Shown here one piece after another: positions 58,858-64,000 of a stretch of DNA of 64,000 bases. The number at the start of each line of letters is the position of its first letter. The first letter of the stretch is position 1. The notes beneath the pieces are model-generated. The model was not told the DNA's origin, did no database searches, and worked only from the letters and a program-made list of their open reading frames with translations. The DNA is from CAWDNM01 sp964521195. Its GTDB lineage: Bacteria > Actinomycetota > Coriobacteriia > Anaerosomatales > JAAXUF01. Where the stretch lies: positions 599,359 to 663,358 of the forward strand of contig CAZFRE010000001.1 in the NCBI GenBank assembly GCA_964521195.1. The letters are read 5' to 3'. Both the position numbers and the translations under genes were made by a program.

Positions 58858-61422
58858 CTACTTGATCTCGATCCGCTTCGTCACCGACGCCTGTTGGCCC
58901 GTGTCGTCAGTGACCCAGAGCGTCACCTCGTAGTCACCGGGTTCTTCCCAGGCGTGCGCGGTCTTCTTGCTCTTCGCCGTGGCGCCGTCACCGAACTCCC
59001 AGTACCACTTCACGATCTCGCCGTCGTCGGTCGAGGCCGATGCGTCCAGATCGATCTTCTCGCCCGGCTTGGCCGTCGCCGGCATCTCGAACTCGGCCGC
59101 TGGCGGCTCGCTTGCCACGCCGCCGTTGCTCACCGTGAGGGTGACGACGGTCTGGCTGGTCGCGACGCTTCCCGCGTCAGGCGTCTGCTCCGCCACCACG
59201 CCCACCGCCACGCCCGACACGTTCTTCTCGACGACCTTGGCGGCGATCTTGAGCTTGTCCAGGGCCGCAAGCGCGGCTTCCTTGGTCATGCCAACCAGGT
59301 CCGGGACCTTCACCTTCTTGGGCTCCTTGTGTTTGGTGCACGATTTGAGCTGCATGTCACTCAGGAACAAGCCGGAGCCGGTCCTCGGGCAGTACTCGGT
59401 CGCAGACAGTCCGGTGTCGAGGCAGACCCGCTTGCGACTCAGACCGGTCGGGCGTGTGAAGTCCTTGGCCGGGGTGTCGGCGAGGGCCGCCTTCATGAAC
59501 TTCGCCCACATCTGCGCGGGGAATGAGCCGCCCGTGACGGGGATCCCGTGGACACTGGTCATCTCGGTCTGCGCCGCCGGGTAGCCCATCCACACCGCAG
59601 TGGCCAGCGCCGGGGTGTAGCCCACGAACCACGCGTCGCGGTACTGCTGCGTGGTCCCGGTCTTGCCCGCCGCAGGTCGTCCGATCGCGGCTGCAGTACC
59701 GGTTCCGCGCTTGATCACACCCTTGAGGATGTCGGTCGTGAGGTACGCGATGGCAGGGTCGATCGCTTCGTCGGTCTCGCGCTTCGCCGAGAACACCACG
59801 TTGCCTTCGGCGTCCTTCACCTGGCTGATGCCGAAGGGCTCGGCGTGCGTGCCATTGGCCGCGAGCGTCGCGTATGCTTCGGCCATCTCGAGGGGTGTGA
59901 CGCCGCCCTCCAGGCCACCCAGTGCGATGGCGGGCACCGGCTTGATACCGGCGTGGAGCCCGAGCTTCTCGGCGGTGTCGACGACCTTGTCCGCACCTAC
60001 GTCGAGGATGAGTCTGGCGAACACCGAGTTGACGGACTGCTCGGTCGCCGGCCGGAGTCGCATCGTGCCCTGACCGTTGTGTGAGCCGGTCACACTCCAG
60101 ACCTGGTCGCCGACGCTGAGCTTCGCCGGGCCCGACTTGAACGTCTGCTCCGGGCTGACGCCCTCGGCGAGTGCCGTGACCAGTACGAAGGGCTTGAACG
60201 ACGAGCCCGGCTGCCGCCCGTTGCCCTGAACCGCGGCGTTGAACTGCTGCTTCGAGAAGTCCCGGCCGCCGACCATGGCGACCACTTCGCCGGTGCCCGG
60301 CTTGACGGCGACGAGCGCCGCAGAGGGGTCGCCCTTGCGGTTGAGCGTGGACGATATCGCCTTCTCGGCGGCCTTCTGCGCATCGAGGTCGAGCGTGGTC
60401 TTCACGACGAGTCCGCCGCGGTACAACTCGTCCTGCCCGAAGCGTTCCGCCAGATCGGCTTTGACCCACTCGACGAAGTACGGCGCGAGGGCGGGGGCGC
60501 TCTTCAACCCGGCCAGGGCGATCTTGGTCGCAGAGGCTTCGGCGGCTTGCTGGCTCGAGATGTAGTTCTCGTCGCGCATCTGCGCGAGCACCGTTGCCCT
60601 TCGCGCCTTGGCCGCAGCGGGGTCGAGATACGGAGAGTACCGTCCTGGTGACTTGATGACGCCGGCGATCATCGCGGCCTCCGCCAGCGTCAGCTTCGAG
60701 ACGGACTTGCCGAAGTAGACGCGTGAAGCGGACTCGACGCCATACGCCCCGTGCCCGAAGTAGATCGTATTGAGGTACAGCTCGAGGATCTGATCCTTGG
60801 AATAGCGCTTCTCCACGCGTTGGGCGAGCATCGCTTCCTTCACCTTGCGCGTGATCGTGCGCTCGTCGCCCACGAACGCCTGCTTGACGTATTGCTGCGT
60901 GATGGTGGAGCCGCCCTGTGCCTTACGTCGCAGGATCACGTCAGTGATGACCGCGCGCGCGATGCCGAGCGGATCGACGCCTGCGTGCTCGTAGAAGCGC
61001 TGGTCCTCGGTGGCGATGACCGCCTGTTGCAGCTCCTTGGGGATCTTGGCGAGCGGTACGTCTCGCCGGTTCTCCTCGGCAAAGAGGCGCGCTAGCACCC
61101 GGCCTTGACGGTCGGTGATCACAGAGCTCTGATCGCGTCCGCGAGCCGCTGCGGCGTTCGGGTCGGGAAGCGATGCCGACAGCGACGCGTAGACGATCCC
61201 GGCGGTGATGAGGCCCGCAACGAGGACGGCCAGCAGAATGAGACCCAGCGTACGCCACGCCGATCCTCGCCGCCGCCCGCTCGGGGTCTTGGTCGCGGGC
61301 CTGGGGCGGCCCTGTCCTGCGCCACTGGCTGAACGGGAGCCACGCGTAGTGGTGCGCGGGCGGGTCTTCGGTTGCTGTCGCCCACTCTTGCGCGGGCCGG
61401 AGGTGGAACGCTGTGCACTCAT
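58858..61422 (-). CDS. Class A penicillin-binding protein with PASTA and PKD domains
   Basis: 854 residues from the ATG at 61422. A basic, Ser/Arg/Pro-rich cytosolic region (1-55) and a membrane helix (56-80) lead to the GT51 domain (about 105-290; VIATEDQRFYEHAGVDP, GGSTITQQYVKQ) and the transpeptidase domain (about 370-660) with active-site SxxK in QPGSSFKPF, SVNSVFA and KTGTTQ. A PASTA domain (about 705-770; KVPDLVGMTKEAALAALDKL) is followed by a PKD domain (about 775-854; DASASTDDGEIVKWYWEFGDG ... DYEVTLWVTD), a beta-sandwich used for binding in surface proteins. PKD on a PBP is not usual. Related to the PBP 2.5 kb away but clearly diverged. Confidence 0.92.
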   Translation of the reverse strand: MSAQRSTSGPRKSGRQQPKTRPRTTTRGSRSASGAGQGRPRPATKTPSGRRRGSAWRTLGLILLAVLVAGLITAGIVYASLSASLPDPNAAAARGRDQSSVITDRQGRVLARLFAEENRRDVPLAKIPKELQQAVIATEDQRFYEHAGVDPLGIARAVITDVILRRKAQGGSTITQQYVKQAFVGDERTITRKVKEAMLAQRVEKRYSKDQILELYLNTIYFGHGAYGVESASRVYFGKSVSKLTLAEAAMIAGVIKSPGRYSPYLDPAAAKARRATVLAQMRDENYISSQQAAEASATKIALAGLKSAPALAPYFVEWVKADLAERFGQDELYRGGLVVKTTLDLDAQKAAEKAISSTLNRKGDPSAALVAVKPGTGEVVAMVGGRDFSKQQFNAAVQGNGRQPGSSFKPFVLVTALAEGVSPEQTFKSGPAKLSVGDQVWSVTGSHNGQGTMRLRPATEQSVNSVFARLILDVGADKVVDTAEKLGLHAGIKPVPAIALGGLEGGVTPLEMAEAYATLAANGTHAEPFGISQVKDAEGNVVFSAKRETDEAIDPAIAYLTTDILKGVIKRGTGTAAAIGRPAAGKTGTTQQYRDAWFVGYTPALATAVWMGYPAAQTEMTSVHGIPVTGGSFPAQMWAKFMKAALADTPAKDFTRPTGLSRKRVCLDTGLSATEYCPRTGSGLFLSDMQLKSCTKHKEPKKVKVPDLVGMTKEAALAALDKLKIAAKVVEKNVSGVAVGVVAEQTPDAGSVATSQTVVTLTVSNGGVASEPPAAEFEMPATAKPGEKIDLDASASTDDGEIVKWYWEFGDGATAKSKKTAHAWEEPGDYEVTLWVTDDTGQQASVTKRIEIK

Positions 61423-61531
61423 TCGCTGCCGTGGTCCTTCGTGTCGTGCAGGGCGCGCGGACGCAGTGTTCGCTCGGCGTCGGCACGTGCAGGTGTTCGG
61501 GTGGGATCGAGGCGGTCGCCCCTTCAGGTTC

Positions 61532-61540
61532 TGCTAGTAT
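61532..61540 (+). promoter_or_regulatory. Extended -10 promoter of tyrS
   Basis: TGCTAGTAT, about 91 bases before the tyrS start. No T-box elements are seen in the leader. Confidence 0.45.
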
Positions 61541-61630
61541 GACACGCAAAATGCCAGCCAAACGAGGTGGGCGGACGCCTTGGTCGGGCAACCGTAACCC
61601 GCTCGTTTCGCGCCGAGGAGGCCGCATCAC

Positions 61631-62836
61631 GTGCAATCCGCCGACGAGCAACTCCACATCATCACGAGTGGCATCGCCGCGCTCGTGCCCGAGGCGGACA
61701 TGGGGAAGAAGCTCGCACGCGGCGTACCGCTGCGAATCAAGCTGGGAGTGGATCCCACCGCTCCGGACCTGCACCTCGGGCATGCGGTGCCCCTGCGCAA
61801 GCTCCGTCAGTTCCAGGAGCTCGGACACACCGTGGTCCTCATCATCGGCGACTTCACGGCACTGATCGGCGATCCGTCGGGGCGCAACTCCACGCGCCCG
61901 CCGCTGACTCGTGAGCAGATAGACGCCAATGCAGCCACCTACGTCGAGCAGGCGTTCAAGATCCTCGATCCCGACAAGACCGAGCTGCGACGCAATTCCG
62001 ATTGGCTCGGCGAGCTCGGGTTCGCCGACCTGCTCAAGCTCACGAGCCAGTTCACGGTCGCGCGAATCCTCGAACGCGACGACTTCGCCAACCGGTACGC
62101 ATCGCAGCAGTCCATCTCGCTTCACGAGTTCCTGTATCCGATGGCGCAGGCGTACGACTCCGTAGCGATCGAGGCCGATGTGGAGCTGGGCGGGACGGAT
62201 CAGCTGTTCAATCTGCTGGCCGGCCGCGAGCTCATGGAGAAGCTGGGGACGGAACCGCAGTGCGCACTCACGTTGCCGCTGCTTGAAGGGACCGATGGCG
62301 TCCAGAAGATGAGCAAGAGCTACGGCAACTACATTGGGCTCACCGATGAGCCGGCCGACATGTTCGGCAAGGTCATGTCGATTCCCGATGAGCTCATGAT
62401 CAAGTACTACCGGCTCTGCACTTCTGTCGACGTCGACGAGATCGCGGAGCTTGAACTCGCGCTCGCATCCGGAGCGGCGCATCCCAACGAGGTGAAACGT
62501 CGCTTGGGCCGCGAGATCGTCACGCTCTATCACAACGCACACGAGGCTTCAGCGGCCGAGGATGCGTTCGATCGCGTCTTCAAGCAGCACCAGGCTCCGG
62601 CTGACGTGCCGGAGATCGAGGTCGATCTGGGTGACGACGTGTATGTGCCCGGGCTGTTGCACGCGCTGGGCCTGGTCGCCTCGGCGGGCGAGGGACGTCG
62701 CATGATCGACCAGGGCGGCGTCAGGCTGAATGGCGACCCGCTCGAAGCGCGCGTATATAACTACGCGCGTGCGCGCGTCGAAGGACAACTACTCCAGGTC
62801 GGGAAGCGACGCTTCGCCCGAGCTATCGCACGCTGA
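61631..62836 (+). CDS. tyrS: Tyrosyl-tRNA synthetase
   Basis: 401 residues, start GTG with GAGGAGG about ten bases ahead. Class I: the HIGH motif is HLGH in PTAPDLHLGHAV, KMSKS is intact in GVQKMSKSYGN, and a C-terminal S4 RNA-binding domain (about 335-401; GRRMIDQGGVRLNGDP) follows. The sequence belongs to the TyrRS form with the PTAPDLH signature (TyrZ-like subgroup). The last protein-coding gene before the rRNA operon. Confidence 0.97.
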   Translation: MQSADEQLHIITSGIAALVPEADMGKKLARGVPLRIKLGVDPTAPDLHLGHAVPLRKLRQFQELGHTVVLIIGDFTALIGDPSGRNSTRPPLTREQIDANAATYVEQAFKILDPDKTELRRNSDWLGELGFADLLKLTSQFTVARILERDDFANRYASQQSISLHEFLYPMAQAYDSVAIEADVELGGTDQLFNLLAGRELMEKLGTEPQCALTLPLLEGTDGVQKMSKSYGNYIGLTDEPADMFGKVMSIPDELMIKYYRLCTSVDVDEIAELELALASGAAHPNEVKRRLGREIVTLYHNAHEASAAEDAFDRVFKQHQAPADVPEIEVDLGDDVYVPGLLHALGLVASAGEGRRMIDQGGVRLNGDPLEARVYNYARARVEGQLLQVGKRRFARAIAR

Positions 62837-62952
62837 TCCGCGGTCGGCGACCGTGCTTACGAGACCGTCGCCTCGACCCGCCAGGTACCGGCGCGGCAGG
62901 CGCGTCTCGGCAGCGCGTGGGCGGGGTATCTAAGAGGGGCACGAAGAACCTC

Positions 62953-62981
62953 TTGCGCACATCGAACATGGGTGGTAATCT
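62953..62981 (+). promoter_or_regulatory. Promoter of a candidate small RNA
   Basis: TTGCGC (62953-62958), 17-base spacer, TAATCT (62976-62981). The same -35 hexamer and spacing as the infC promoter. About 115 bases after tyrS. Confidence 0.55.
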
Positions 62982-62987
62982 TCGTTG

Positions 62988-63137
62988 CCGCACCGCCGGA
63001 GCCCAACAGCAGACCGGAGCGCGTGTTGAAAACGGAAAGCCGTTCGGAGACGATCACATAGGAGCAAGGGAGCCGCGTTGACGCGGCCGACATGCTGTCC
63101 TGCGGACGCCTTCCGAGAGAATCGGAGGGCGTTTCTA
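62988..63137 (+). ncRNA. Candidate small non-coding RNA between tyrS and the rRNA operon
   Basis: A self-contained unit of about 150 bases between a good promoter (62953-62981) and an intrinsic-type terminator (63106-63132: ACGCCTTCCGA, loop GAGAA, TCGGAGGGCGT, then TTCTA). The body has further pairing, e.g. AACGGAAAGCCGTT near 63030 and CCGCGTTGACGCGG near 63073. No reading frame with a ribosome site and sensible codon use is seen, and no tRNA, 6S, SRP or RNase P signature is recognised. It could also be a leader for an unknown short peptide. Function not known. Confidence 0.45.
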
Positions 63138-63199
63138 GTCTCCGATCAGGCGCCAGGAACACCGCCCGGAGACGGTCGAAAAAATGTTCCGAGAAGCTG

Positions 63200-63228
63200 T
63201 TGACACGGTCGAGGCGAATGCGTAATGT
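63200..63228 (+). promoter_or_regulatory. Ribosomal RNA operon promoter
   Basis: TTGACA (63200-63205), exactly 17 bases, TAATGT (63223-63228): the strongest -35/-10 pair in the window, about 295 bases before mature 16S rRNA. Confidence 0.75.
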
Positions 63229-63521
63229 ATCTCCTCGCCGCCGAAACAACGTGAGGCGGCACGCAGCGGGCAAAACCGCAGGATATGTGGGAAATCCGCT
63301 GCAGCTTGAACCTTGAAAACCGGATACTGTGACAAGCCAGTAAAGGTTCGCAAAGCGAACCAACACTAACCCCGTCTTGTCGAGAGGGTCCATCAACAGA
63401 CCAAACCGGCAGACAGAGTAAGGATCCAAACCGCATCGGCCTCCTTACCGATGTAGGTGGATCACTCCGGATAGAACCGGATCGCACTTCGTGAATCGCG
63501 AGCTTCGGCTCGTGAACATAT
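63229..63521 (+). other. rRNA operon leader
   Basis: About 290 bases without a gene. It contains a boxA-like stretch around 63306-63322 (TTGAACCTTGAAAACC), a boxB-like hairpin GGTTCGC-AAA-GCGAACC (63345-63361) and GCATCGG/CCGATGT and GCGAGC-TTCG-GCTCGT hairpins nearer 16S. These suit rRNA antitermination and RNase III processing of pre-16S RNA. Confidence 0.55.

Positions 63522-64000
<479 letters not shown>

Noticed and set aside
63092..63316. Short open frame within the candidate small RNA and rRNA promoter
   Set aside because: It runs through the terminator hairpin and rRNA promoter, lacks a ribosome site and has random composition.

Overview
This is a contiguous, densely coded, high-GC bacterial chromosome segment with no sign of phage, insertion sequences, CRISPR or genomic-island structure. 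Third codon positions are strongly G/C, GTG and TTG starts are common, and genes often overlap by 1-20 bases. The gene content (SipW/TasA-type secretion pair, a chemosensory cluster with a PilB-like protein, class A PBPs with PASTA domains, arginine operon with argJ and argR) and the start of the 16S rRNA gene suggest Actinomycetota, most likely class Coriobacteriia. That placement is inference from composition and family resemblance; the partial 16S (63522-64000) would settle it.

Layout. 1-10 kb: the tail of ftsX, a CtpA-type protease, RNase R, a TRIC-type membrane protein, an M42 aminopeptidase, smpB followed by the tmRNA gene ssrA (tag GENNYALAA), a UroD-superfamily protein, a flavin-dependent PPOX protein, a coiled-coil membrane protein and a cold-shock gene with a long leader. 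10.5-21.5 kb: a Rieske ferredoxin, then a co-directional signalling cluster: DUF4388 protein, CheR with TPRs, single-domain receiver, a PilB/GspE-like ATPase that has lost its catalytic residues, two CheW, an MCP without an external sensor domain, a CheA-receiver hybrid and CheB. This cluster is the most unusual part of the window.

21.5-30 kb: murI, a metallo-beta-lactamase-fold hydrolase, rph and rdgB overlap one another; then a five-tRNA array (Pro, Gly, Arg, His, Lys), a yybP-ykoY type manganese riboswitch in front of a UPF0016/GDT1 transporter, a lipoprotein with a prepilin-like tail, tRNA-Leu, and tig-clpP-clpX. 30-43.5 kb: translation genes valS, folC, thrS, infC-rpmI-rplT (infC starts at ATC behind a leader with a terminator hairpin), a TasA/SipW-like pair, and pheST behind a T-box leader whose specifier codon is TTC.

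43.5-52.4 kb: a complete arginine run from N-acetyl-glutamyl-phosphate to arginine, argCJBDF-argR-argG-(small membrane ORF)-argH, starting at a strong promoter with an inverted repeat in its spacer. 52.4-62.8 kb: a 3-methyladenine glycosylase, a NIF3-like protein, two minus-strand class A penicillin-binding proteins (one ending in PASTA and a Gly-rich tail, the other in PASTA plus PKD) flanking a U32 peptidase, and tyrS. 62.8-64 kb: a promoter-to-terminator unit with no evident ORF (candidate small RNA), then the rRNA promoter, leader and the first part of 16S rRNA.
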